Assembly (NCBI GenBank): GCA_012295275.1
Contig: CM022665.1
Span: forward strand, 24,961,946 to 24,984,445
Origin: Chrysomallon squamiferum
Taxonomy: Eukaryota; Mollusca; Gastropoda; Neomphalida; Peltospiridae
Reading direction: 5' to 3'
DNA: 22,500 nt
Within the stretch, counting starts at the first letter, position 1. Each line of letters begins with the position of its first letter. Made by a program: the position numbers and the translations under genes. A model generated the notes under the pieces. It saw only the letters and a list, made by a program, of their open reading frames with translations. It had not been told where the DNA came from and did not search any database. Below are positions 10,045 through 21,157 of the stretch, in pieces.

Positions 10045-11768
10045 AAATAACCTATCTGTACTCACGATTTTCACAGAAGTTACGTTCAACAAGTATTTCT
10101 AACTTAACAAGAAATATTTAGCCAAATTATCTTCATCACTCAGACTCATATGTGTATTAAAATTAGTATTTTACTTAAGGTCTTAGGACTTCACGTTCAA
10201 ACGAAGTCACGTACACAAAAATAATACACTTATCGTCACTGACAGAAAAGACAGTTAAAAGCACACATTGCATGGTTTAGTCGACATTGTAGAAAACACT
10301 AAGAACATGAGATGTTAAAGAGAACCTGAAAGACACACACCCTGGCTTTGTCAGAGAGTATGCCTGTCGGAGACGTACTTCACGTTAATTTTTTCACTCA
10401 CTCACTCAGAGGAATGAATAAATTTGGGTGTTTGTCTGCGAGAGGGGGGATGACAGTCTCTGTCATTATCTCTCACAAACACATAGACACACACACACAC
10501 ACGTATACACAAAGACAGAAAGGATGAAAGATGCGGAGAGAGACAGAACAAGACAGTAGTAAAATAAATGTAAAGATTTAAAACGTCAGAGCTGCAGGAA
10601 ATATTTTGTATCAAGATAATAAAAAAGAAAGAAAAAAAAAAAGAAAGATATAAACTGATGAGGTAAACCTAGATATTAGCCATTATAGATTTATAAAAAG
10701 TAAATATAATATTTTATTCAATAGTATGTGGAGTCGTAGAAAAAACATGAGAGAGACAAACAGAAAAATAAATGCAGAACGAGACAGAAAAGAAAATGAT
10801 AGAGAAATTGAAATGTCCTTTATATATTCTGAGTTACTCATTCAGGCTTTATGTATGACATCATATGCACGACCGCGCGCGTAAGTAACCTTGCGTATAT
10901 TTTATGTACATGCACTCAGCTCATATCTGACACCTATAAAAATGTCGAAATTTTCTATTTCTTACACAACACATTCTTTTTAAGTGGCACACGTTGAACT
11001 ACTGAGCCAAATCTGTTCAATGCCAAATGGGATTGCCATATTGGAATTCCGCATTTCTAAATTTACACACACAGTAAACAATAAAACTGTTTACCCCACT
11101 CTTTGGTGCTACAAACAGACGTCTTCTTTTTCACTCGAACTCTTCTTCTTTTTTTTTTTTTTTTTTTTTCCATCGTCTTCTGCAGAACACATTATAAGCG
11201 CAGTTTATTTTGTCTGTTAACTAGAAAATAGTTCGCAGGCCTCACTGAGGTGCACGATTCGGAAAAGTAGCGCAGAAAGGTGTTCTTGTAATAGCTGATG
11301 ATTAATGCTAACTTACAAGAAGAAAACACAACGAGCGAAACAAAATGTCAAAGGTACACGATTTTGTTCTTTATTGTACGAACATCCTGTTTGTGTAAAC
11401 ACCATCCCAGCTTCACCGTACCCATTACAAAAGGATAAAAGACTATTTTAACATAGCGACACCGAAAAGTTAGTCGGTATAACGGCCCATCAAGGAGGGG
11501 ACACTTAAAGCTTTTTTCAAGCTTTAGAAAGCCTAATTTATCTCAATATTTTTAATATTGTTTTTTGAATGTGTGATGTCTAATTGTGTGGAGTTTAATT
11601 TTAAAATTATAAAATTCAGAATGTATTACAATGTAATGTAACAACCTTATAATAAATACACGTTGAGGCAATCACTGTATTAACTACTAATTTGTTTTTC
11701 AGCGTGACCCAGGATTTGTTTCAGTGATAAAAATAATAATAATAATAAAATTAAATTAAAAATTAAAA

Positions 11769-11830
11769 ACAAAACAAACAAACAAACAAACAAAAAAAAA
11801 AAAAAAAAAAAAAAAAGAAGAAGAAGAAAA
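11769..11830. repeat. (AAAC)n - poly(A) - (GAA)n compound repeat
   Basis: AAAC units run into 25 A (11792-11816), followed by GAAGAAGAAGAA and then other A/G-rich sequence to about 11860. Confidence 0.9.
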
Positions 11831-11968
11831 GAATAGAAAAAAGAAAATAGAAAAAGAAGAGAAAATACGATTCAAGGGAGGTAATATAACTAATAAGTGT
11901 TGTTTTTCAGTTTCGGAGTAACGTCCCTTAGCCTGAAATTATTTGTATGCTATATAACTTTTGATGAA

Positions 11969-12105
11969 CTAGTTACGGAGATTTAAGAAACTGTCCTGCA
12001 AATTCATCCTCAGACCTGTGCATTTGTTGTGCCGCCGACTGATAAGCCGCTCTACACAGCTTAAAGAGTCTACACTTCCAAGTTTCCTAATTCCAGTGTC
12101 CAAGG
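11969..12105 (-). CDS. Marginal exon-like ORF, possibly spurious
   Basis: Reading the - strand, an acceptor-like ATTTTCTTGTCAG ends at 12106. It is followed by an open frame of about 45 codons to a TAG at 11969-11971, with non-repetitive amino-acid composition (for example LGSVDSLSCVERLISRR). No domain is recognised, and no partner exon is seen upstream or downstream in this strand's vicinity. It may be a last exon of an unseen gene, a transposon relic or chance. Confidence 0.15.
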
Positions 12106-12445
12106 CTGACAAGAAAATGTTTAAAAAAAAATAGGAATAAAAAATCAACAATAAACATCACTAGTAACTGCGGAAATAATATTTATAATGAATACAGTAA
12201 GTGATAATACCATAACCACAATAACAACAATATAACAACAAAAGCAACAACGATAACAACAAAAACGAACTTACCTTATCGTCTTAAACTTTGTCGAAGA
12301 TAAAATATTGAATCATTATTATTACTTTTATTTAACATATACAAATAATCCTTGTTTGTTTCGTTTTCAAATGTGTATTTAAAATCGTGCTATCATCATT
12401 TAAATTATATTTATCAAAACAAAAACAAAATGATAAAAAACGACT

Positions 12446-12473
12446 AAAAAAAAAAAAAAAAAAAAAAAAAAAA
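12446..12473. repeat. Poly(A) tract, 28 nt
   Basis: A run of A continuing as A-rich GAAA units, with no retroposon signature seen. Confidence 0.9.
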
Positions 12474-12729
12474 GAAAAAAAGAAAGACAAAAATGGCAAT
12501 ACTTTTATGTGTATTTGTTTATTATGATTTTCTCTGTCAGACTTAATTTAAACTGTGGTGTTCCTGTAACCTTTTTAATAAGACACATTTGTTGCCTTTG
12601 AATGGCATAAGCAGTTTCTTTAGTTAAAACTTATATTTATTTTAAACACTAAATCTTATTTAGCAAATATATTTGCTTTCTTTCTTTCTTCTTCTTCTTC
12701 TTTACTCCCTCCATCGAAAATCCAAATTA

Positions 12730-13050
12730 TTTAACCGTTTTTCTGAAGAGAGGATCAAGAAAGACAACCACGCTGACTTTTGTGACCCGTCCCAGTGTAA
12801 TGGATATACGCGTCAACCGAAAGAAGGAAAATAAACAAACGTACAGGACTGTTACACACACATTAGAAAAGTGTAAACAATCTACACAGATTACTCAGTC
12901 ATAAAGTCAGAGAGGAGCTCATTTAAACCCATCTTTCAAAGTGCAGCGCCTACTTTTCCGACTAGTGGACACCGCGAAGACATGTTGTGTCAGATGTGAA
13001 TCTACTGAGCGGTTACAGGCTATCGATCACAGCTGACAACCGTGTGACAT
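12730..13050. other. CpG-richer non-coding block
   Basis: Compared with the surrounding AT-rich DNA, this stretch is richer in G+C and has about a dozen CpG dinucleotides (TACGCGTC, CACCGCGAAG, CTATCGATC and others). No continuous ORF or splice-bounded exon is visible. It could be a regulatory element, a non-coding exon or an old repeat copy. Confidence 0.3.
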
Positions 13051-13123
13051 GAACGAATTTATGTTTTATACTATTTTAAGTTATTAAAACATATCCATGA
13101 ATGAGTAAGTCCTTTATTTTATT

Positions 13124-13153
13124 ATTTTAATCTAATATTATCTAATCTCTCTC

Positions 13154-13188
<35 letters not shown>

Positions 13189-13209
13189 TAGATTAGATTA
13201 GATTAAAAT
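13124..13209. repeat. Inverted repeat flanking an (AT)n tract
   Basis: ATTTTAATCTAAT at 13124-13136 is the exact reverse complement of ATTAGATTAAAAT at 13197-13209. Between them lie CTCTCTC and (AT)n at about 13157-13185. The right arm contains three tandem GATTA units. Confidence 0.8.
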
Positions 13210-13510
13210 TATTATTATTATTATTATCATTGTCGTTGTTGTTGTTGTTACCATCATCGTTATTAGTGTTGTTGTTGCTACGGTTGCTGTTAATAATTTT
13301 ACCCTTTAAAAAAGTTAATTTTACTTCTGCAATTCCATTTAATTCTAACAGAGAGAACAAAAACGGATGCAAATGCTTCAAGGGTATGAAAATGACCCTA
13401 AGACGTCGACCCTAAGTATATCTAAAACCCACTACTAGATGCACAGATTAAAATTTGGAGAAGATTTAATTACTTGTCTTGTATATTTATATTATTTATA
13501 TTAACACACC

Positions 13511-13521
13511 AACACACACGG

Positions 13522-13552
<31 letters not shown>

Positions 13553-13553
13553 T
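13511..13553. repeat. (CA)n-(CG)n-(TG)n alternating purine-pyrimidine tract
   Basis: ACACACACG is followed by GGCGCGCGCGCG and then a (TG) run. Nearly the whole tract alternates purine and pyrimidine, apart from the GG step, and includes about eight CG units. This is the classic Z-DNA-forming composition, and it is also self-complementary. Confidence 0.92.
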
Positions 13554-14212
13554 ATTCGCTTGTGTTTGTGTGTATATTCGTGTGACAGTCCTAACTGAAA
13601 GTCCTAACACATTCCAGTCGTGTCGTTTGAATTTATTTATTTTATTTGCTGCGTTCAGTCGATGATGACGGTACGGTTACCATCTGTCGATTGTACGTAG
13701 ACTGATTTCCAACATTATTGTATACAATAACTATTTAGAAAATAAATCTACCAGTTCTTCAGAATGTAACATTTAAACAAATCTCCTGATTTAGATTAAC
13801 TAGTATACTCCTAGATTTGTGCTTGCACATAAAAAATACTGATTTAGAAATCCAGCATTACATTTTGATCTATTAACGTTCATCATTTTCTGACTAGTGC
13901 TTCTGCTGTTTGCTGGTCATTCTGTTATCCTTGACACCTGTTTGACAGGATCCTGTATAGACTATAATATATTTTTTTCGATCAAACTAATATAAATAAA
14001 TAAAAATCGTCATATTCATATTCAAATTTTATTTATATTTAATACATAATTAACATTCAAACTTCACATACAATTGTTACATTCATTTATGATTAAGATT
14101 TAGAAAAAAAGAAATAATATTTAATTTTAATAAAGATTAAATTTGATAAATAACGTTATATTAGATTAAAAGAAAGCAATTAGGTAATCTTCTTTGTTAT
14201 TGTTAAACATTT

Positions 14213-14213
<1 letters not shown>

Positions 14214-14251
<38 letters not shown>
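14214..14251. repeat. (AAT)n microsatellite
   Basis: About 12 AAT units. Confidence 0.92.
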
Positions 14252-14254
<3 letters not shown>

Positions 14255-14339
14255 GACACTAATTAAATACATCAGTGTCTGCTAAGCATTTGTATTATTA
14301 TATCATACATATATTTTACACAATGAAATACTAATTAAA

Positions 14340-14341
<2 letters not shown>

Positions 14342-14421
<80 letters not shown>
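14342..14421. repeat. (GA)n microsatellite, about 40 units
   Basis: Essentially uninterrupted GA dinucleotides, a polypurine mirror repeat. The poly-Leu/Ser ORF on the - strand is an artefact. Confidence 0.95.
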
Positions 14422-14423
<2 letters not shown>

Positions 14424-14855
14424 TATGTAATAATAAGTGATAATAGCACAAAATGGCAACACTGATCACTTTCAAACTGAGCAGATAAAATATATTACGC
14501 CATTTAATACGAAAATAATGTTGAGCATTAGCAATACAGTTTGTGCAGGTGCTGTGGTTATAAATACGTGATAATTTCACTTTAACATTCGAAGGCCATA
14601 TCCTCGTTTTGCTAAGTGGTCACTGCGACTTTATACGTTCACAACATATCTTAATTTATCCAAAGAAGTCTCTGTACAAAATCGTTTAAGTATAAAAGAA
14701 CGTAGGAAATCTTTGTAGACGATTTTTTCTTTCGCATTCGTTTATTCTTGTAATTATCCGTTCTGTTTCTTCACTGGTCTTTCTTTCTTTTTTCTTCCGT
14801 TTTCTGCCTTCTTTATGCCGTTTTTCTCTTTCTTCTTTAATTTCTGTTATATTAT

Positions 14856-14861
14856 TTTATT
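14856..14861 (-). terminator. Candidate polyadenylation signal for the Ig-domain gene
   Basis: TTTATT on + (AATAAA on -) about 650 nt after the stop codon is the first canonical hexamer I find downstream of 15512 on the - strand. Another is at 14741-14746. AT-rich context makes chance occurrence likely. Confidence 0.3.
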
Positions 14862-15511
14862 TATTTTCTCACCTGTATCCTTTTCGCAAGAGAATATTGA
14901 TTTTTGTATTATTACAACAAAGTCTTCGCCACAAACAAGATCTTACAGGCTGTTTGAATATTAATAGGGTTGGCCATTAGAGACAAACTGTTAATTCATT
15001 TCAATACGATTTTAAAAAATCAGTTATTTAATTTACAACGGTCAAAAGTTATTTCCCCTTTTAAAATGATCTGTCACAGAAAAAAGAAAAAAAAGGAGAA
15101 AGAAAAACCAAAAAAAAAAAACCAAACAAAAAAACCCAAAAAACAAACCAATAACAAACACGAATATCGTGTTTTTCCATCCATCTGTCTTGTGTATGTA
15201 CATACCTGTACATACCTGCGAATGTCTGTATAAACGTATTATGTGTGTTTGAATGCGTAGATATATTTCTTTCTCAAATAGATTTTCCCACTACCTAATA
15301 ACACATACTCCGATCTATATAATGTTATCACTCCTTACTCTTATTCCATTCGCATTCAGATTGAAGAAAAAATCCACAACATAATTATTAGTCGTATTCA
15401 ACAGATCTCTCCCTGAATTTGTAGTACGAATCATGTATTCAGAATATCTGAATTTGTTTGCATAGCATACACTAGAAGAAAGGTGATTCCGAATTTCGTT
15501 TATCACAAGCG

Positions 15512-15627
15512 TCAGTCGTTTATCATTTGAAACATGACAACACTTATTAGTATCCAGAAACAAGGATATGGATGTGATGATCTGTTTTCTTTGATGACAC
15601 TCGACTCCATTCGCTTTCTACCACTAT
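15512..15627 (-). CDS. Ig gene terminal exon: GPI-anchor signal and stop
   Basis: The strong acceptor CTGCTTTTCAG precedes 15627. It enters in phase 1 and reads DSGRKRMESS, then NRSSHPYPCFWILIS and VVMFQMIND, stop TGA at 15512-15514. A small-residue patch (RSSH), a short spacer and a terminal hydrophobic run with no cytoplasmic tail match a GPI attachment signal. The Ser pair is the likely omega site (inferred). Confidence 0.88.
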
Positions 15628-17580
15628 CTGAAAAGCAGAGAGAAGACGTTATTATTTAACACTTGTGTTTACTTAGATACAAGAGCACATCAGTCGGATG
15701 TCTTATTATTTTACCAAAGGCCGTGTTATGTGCCTTATCGTCTATGGGAAGGTACATATTAGTTTCTTCTAAGCGACTAATAGATAAATGTAGACAACTG
15801 AAAGGCTGCTGCGGGTTTACTATCATTTTTTGGATAATGCTCTATGAATACAGTAAGAAGCTTACGATATTAAGAAAAATGAGTAAATTAGAAAATGATA
15901 TGGATTTTGCGCATGTAGCTCTGGGCTGCCTATTAAAAGATTAAATTTTGCATCCTTGTACTAATATTTATCATCTGATACGTTACCTGGATATGACCTG
16001 TCACGTGATCTTTGTGTAGGGTAAGGTCTTCGTGTAACAAAATCCACTCTTTTGGGGTTTTCTCTTCCATTGACAAACTGTGGCGGATATTGAGTAAGGA
16101 ACAGCTGGTGATTGTAACGTCTTGTTGTTAGTGTTGATGCTGTTGTAGGTGGTGGGGCTGTTCGCTTATAAGCCGCATAGTCTGAAAATTAAATTTGCCA
16201 AATATAGATTTTTATCGTTAGCAGTTCAATCCATTAATTTGTTTGCATAATTACCATTGTTTGACACCTCAAGACTGAAGTCTTTATATTGTGTGATGGG
16301 CTGTCGATCAGCGAAAAAAAAAAAAAAAAAATGGATTTGTAGATTTCTAATGTATATAACGTATTTGATTATATAAGTTTGTGCTTGTTTCTGAAGAACA
16401 TTCATTTTGGCTGCTGTGCAATATTTATTATAGACAAACTGATAAGATAGAATGAAATGAAAGACGAGATAAAAATATGAAAAATAAACGAAAAGAGACA
16501 ATAAGAAAAGAAAAATGAAATTTTGAAAAATATCATTTTAATTCTATTGAATTTTAATTACCGTAAAGTATCATGGTTTCAGAATCTTGTCCAAGAAGAT
16601 TTGAAGCGACACAAGTGTATTCACCAAAATCTTTTTCCTCTAAGTTTCGTATTCTTAAGCTTAACGTGATTGTATGGTCTTCTTCGTTATATATTTCTAC
16701 TCTGTATTTCACGCTGTTTATTATCTCCACGCCATTCCGCTTCCAAACGCTGATTTCTTGAGGATAGGCGCTGATAATACATTCAAGAATTGTCTCCCTT
16801 CCTATTTCTTGACCTATACGTTTTGTTGGTAGCCGGACTTCTGGAATGACTGAAATTAGACATCACTTTACATCAAAATCATCATCGTCATCATGAATAT
16901 GGTCATTCATTCATTCATTCATTATTATTATTATAATTGTTGTTGTTGTTGTTGCTGTTGCTGTTGCAATTGTCGTTGCATAACAATCCACAGCATCAAC
17001 AAAAATAATAATAAAAATAAATAATATAATACCCTTCTCTAAAACGAATGAGATATACGCCTACTTAAATATCAGCATTTACAGTTTCAAAAACATTATC
17101 TTAAGTATGCTCATTTTCTTCCTTTCTTTTTTTATTTGTTTATTTGTTTATTTACAGTTGTTTACTTGTTTGTTAACCATTATCTTCTCATAGCCTTTGA
17201 ACTTTTAATTTTATAGAAGACTGGCCTATCTTTTTATAAATAGTAAATTATTTTAATTTACATTCCACGGAAACTTTAATTTTTCTGTTCACTGGTGGAG
17301 GGACGCCGTTGAACGCAACACATTCGTAGACGTCGCTACAGTAGCGGCTGACGTTGTGAATAATGAGGACTTCGCCGCTCATTCCGATTCCTGTAACAAG
17401 TAAATAAAGAAATAAAATCACAAAATAGAATTAGAATTAGCGGTCATATTTTATCTGCAAAGAAAATGACGAAACCAGTTAGAACATTAATCTGTAATAA
17501 TAATTTATTAAATGAAATTATTAAGTAATAGTCAAACCATGAATATTTTCTAAATAGTATTATTACGTTATGTATTTTAA

Positions 17581-17623
<43 letters not shown>

Positions 17624-18236
17624 CAGTATTTTCTCAAGTATGTTTCTCAAAGCTATGGTTTGCTTCTAACAGTCTCAGTGACTGAAAAGACCAACTGTTC
17701 TCAAAATGTAATCCACGGTTCCCTACGTATCCACGGCACCTTTTTTATGGGAAACCAAATTAAATATAAAATAAAAATTATGAGTTGTAATTTCTAATAC
17801 AGATAATTCTAAAAAAAAAAATATAGGTATATAGATATATAAAATTAATAAATATACTAGATAAACAACAGCTGTTTGGCATTGATGATAAGTTTTAGGA
17901 GTGTAAAGAGGTCACAGAATCTGAGAACCGCTGGCACCAATCTTTCTATAGTCCCCAGAGTAGAGATAAAGGGCAGTTTAATACAGTTTGACGTGTACAA
18001 TGTAATACAGCAAATTTAAATATGTTCTGTAATGAAAATAATAAACTTATCAGAGTAAATACAAATACCACAACTACGACCATGGTCACCAAAATGACAA
18101 GAGCTCAAATAAATACAAAAGGTTTCATTACAATATTATGAGGAGCACAAATATCTTCACGTATTTCACATGCTCATTATAAATATAAATGCGTGAGAGC
18201 ATGAAATCGCACTCTCACACAGAATACAGTCACATA

Positions 18237-18282
<46 letters not shown>

Positions 18283-19478
18283 TTTACAGAGACAGACGTA
18301 TATATATTTTTTTCATATTCGTTCACATACTCATGCATAAATACATAAACACACATACACACACACAAACACACACACACATACACACGCACACATTCAT
18401 TCATACACATGCCTAAACAGTAATAAACATATAGAATCTGAGCATGAAAACATGTATATAGATAAACATATCTATAAATGCATAAATGCACGCGAACACA
18501 CACACACTCCCACACCTCCCCATAACGCAAAGTAATTTTGTGGCATATATCTGTTAACACCCGAAACCCTTGTAGTGGAGTTAAAACTGAGATGACGATG
18601 TGAGTGTTGTAAATTAATGACAGCTCATCACAGTTATTTTCTTACTTTCATGAAGTCCAAGTAGCATGAAAGTTTAACGTTCAAATTAATGTTTATAATT
18701 ATGACACCAGGACACAGTGTGAGCATATTTTTTTTTTTTCTTCCAATGATCGTTTTATATTGTTATTATGAAACATTATACCATCTTGAAACTTATTTCT
18801 ATCATAATCCTAGTAGACATTTTTGTCGTTAAATACAATATTCAATATTCAGTTCTGTTTTTCCGCTTACTTAACACTCAAGGATGAGTTCCTGATTTTA
18901 ACATTTGACCCATGCTGTCTATAATGTTCAAAGCAGTGTATGCATGCATGCATGTATGTATGTATGTATGTATGTATGTGTGTATGTGTGTATGTGTGTT
19001 TATGTATGTATGTATGTATGTATGTATGTATGTATATGGTGCAGATATTTGGTTGTTACTGCTCTCAACTGTTTGCTATCTATTACGACACGCTATATTT
19101 ATGTTTTGTACAGGAAAGGAAGACTCAGCGCCGACGCATTTGCATTTAAATGGAACCAGTGAAAGAAAGTGTCAGCGTGCAGTTTCTAATTTTGTTTGTT
19201 CGTTCGTTCGTTTATTTATTTATTTATTTATTTATTATTTTTATTTTTATTTTTATTCATTCATTCATTCATTCATTTATTCATATATCGATTTATTCAT
19301 TGAAACGTTGGTGCAGTAAAATCACTTAATAGATGAATATCAAACATCAGATAATAGGAAATCAACTGGTGGTTGGGTTTTTAATGTTTTTGTTATTTTA
19401 TTTTATTTTATTTTATAATTTTCATATTATTATTATTATTTTATTTATTTATTTATTTTATTTATGCGTGTGTGTGTT

Positions 19479-19549
<71 letters not shown>

Positions 19550-21109
19550 TAAATGAAGATTAATGGTGAATTACAAGCATTTCTGGTACTTTAGCATGGA
19601 CATACATATATAATATACTTACCAGTGCAACTATATTGGAGTGAAAACCTACACATAAATCTATTCATTATTTATATTGCTCCTAACCCAATAAAAACAA
19701 ATAAATTAATAAGTAAAACATTTTCATTTCGGTAAAATGATGCTTAGTAAACGTGTAAATGAAACAGATACTTTATAAAAGAAGTGAAATTGATGTAGAA
19801 TTAAAGAATTGTCAAACCTTTTTCGTGTAATTATTTGTATATTAATATATATATATATATATATAGGTATAGGTATATGATGATATGTGTATGTATGCAT
19901 TTTCTCACGTATCATGTTTGCATTTAACGGTATAAAATTTATTTGTAGCGTATTTAGTGTAATTTGGTATTTTTAGATTAGTTCTTCAATTTGTGAATTT
20001 AAAAATATTAGCAACATAACCTCCACGTACAGGAATGCACATACCACATCATTTCATCTCATAATAATCATGGGTCATAGTCTCTCAATCTGAGATCTAA
20101 CAAGTAATCTTGAATCAGACCTGAAAACAAGTTGCTAAAGCACAAACCGCCGTGCATAATCTGTTTAAAAAACCACTGATAATGTTGTAGTCGTTCCCTG
20201 GCCAAGGCTGCCCATCGTAAGTGAGTGTGTGCGATAACCGTGCAAACTCAAAACAAAGTCTTACTATTAGTGCCAGGGCAGAACTCACTCTCTTTCTCCT
20301 CCTCGTCCGACCCGTCACCGCTTCGCCTGTACCACGTGACTGTTGGCATGGGGATTCCAGTGACGTTACAGACGAGGGTTACCGTATCATATTCACGTGC
20401 TACCACTTCGTCAGACGACAGGCTGGGAATTATCGTTGCCGGAACTGGAATAACAATAATAATAATAATAATTAAAAGAAGAAGAAGATAATGATGATTA
20501 AAAGGAATGACATTAACTATACTCTATCAAGGAATTTTAATTAGACTGAATTACAAACTGACAAAATCATAATTATGTAGTTCATGTAATGACTAAAACG
20601 TTTTGACTATCAAAAACATTACTTTTATTATTACAACTTCTACTGTCTATAGCTTATATTACTAGAATATATGTTAATTCTCATAACTACTATTACTATT
20701 ACTACTACTGCTACTACTGTTATTACTACTACAGGTACCGGACGAATTATCCGGTGTCCTGAAATCCGGAAAGACCAGAAAACCGGAAGTTTTTTCCCGA
20801 CGCTATTTTCATAGTTCGCGCACGCGGTTGCTGTCCTTGCTAGACCGGAACTACTCTTTCAAGACGCGTGGCGTTCATTCACTCGCCGCTATGTTTACGT
20901 GTCGAGTCGCCACAGTTGTGTATCGTCCAGTTTCTTTATGTTTTTAATTTTAAAATGTTTATGCCTAATTATTTACGTATTTAGATGCCTTGGTACTAGA
21001 ATGCCTCAGGCCCCAAGGAGTCCGGATAATTGGTCCGGTACCTGTACTACTATTACTAATATTACTACTATTACTACAACAACAACTACTACTACAACTA
21101 TTATTATTC

Positions 21110-21157
<48 letters not shown>

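Larger units (their letters stand above)
8432..10380. other. Intergenic sequence, no gene seen
   Basis: AT-rich, with (AAT)n at about 8901-8936, poly(A) at 9666-9693 and a short stem-loop at 9987-10047. A slightly more complex stretch at 9150-9300 was read on both strands without finding a protein, a tRNA-type box pair or a repeat. Confidence 0.6.
10381..12729. other. Intergenic sequence, no confident gene
   Basis: Contains a (CA) patch at about 10488-10501, a poly(T) at about 11151-11170, the AAAC/poly(A)/GAA repeat at about 11769-11830, a poly(A) at 12446-12473 and a CTT run near 12688-12700. One marginal exon-like ORF lies at 11969-12105 (-). The remainder has no recognisable coding or RNA gene. 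Confidence 0.55.
13051..15511. other. Region downstream of the Ig gene, probably including its 3' UTR
   Basis: No coding exon is seen. It contains an AT-rich inverted repeat (13124-13209), ATT/GTT repeats (about 13207-13250), the CG/TG tract (13511-13553), (AAT)n (about 14214-14251), a long (GA)n (14342-14421) and an A-rich stretch at 15079-15150. The - strand part next to 15511 should be the 3' UTR of the Ig gene. The ORF at 14970-15233 is an A-rich artefact. Confidence 0.55.
17391..20288 (-). other. Large Ig gene intron splitting the Ig2 domain, full of microsatellites
   Basis: This 2.9-kb intron holds (AAT)n, (TA)n, (AC)n, (TATG)n, TTTA/TTCA, ATTTT and a long (GT)n tract, each listed separately. 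The rest is AT-rich. No additional Ig-type exon is visible on -, and ORFs overlapping the repeats are low-complexity artefacts. Confidence 0.8.

Noticed and set aside
15860-15929. A possible alternative last exon of the Ig gene on the minus strand: an AATAG acceptor before 15929, phase-compatible, encoding about 22 residues ending in a short hydrophobic run (FLIYSFFLIS) and stop
   Set aside because: Splicing from the stalk exon would need an intron of only 57 nt, the acceptor is weak, and the GPI exon at 15627-15512 has a much better acceptor and tail. It would only work if the stalk exon were skipped.
15663-15944. 93-codon + strand ORF
   Set aside because: It lies in the last intron of the Ig gene on the opposite strand, with no domain, no splice context and no coding signature.
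18177-19563. Several ORFs up to 135 codons with Cys-Met-Tyr-Val repeats
   Set aside because: TATG, AC and GT repeats inside an intron of the Ig gene.
20221-20491. + strand ORFs of 84 and 88 codons
   Set aside because: They are antisense shadows of the Ig2 exon 20444-20289 and run into AAT repeats.
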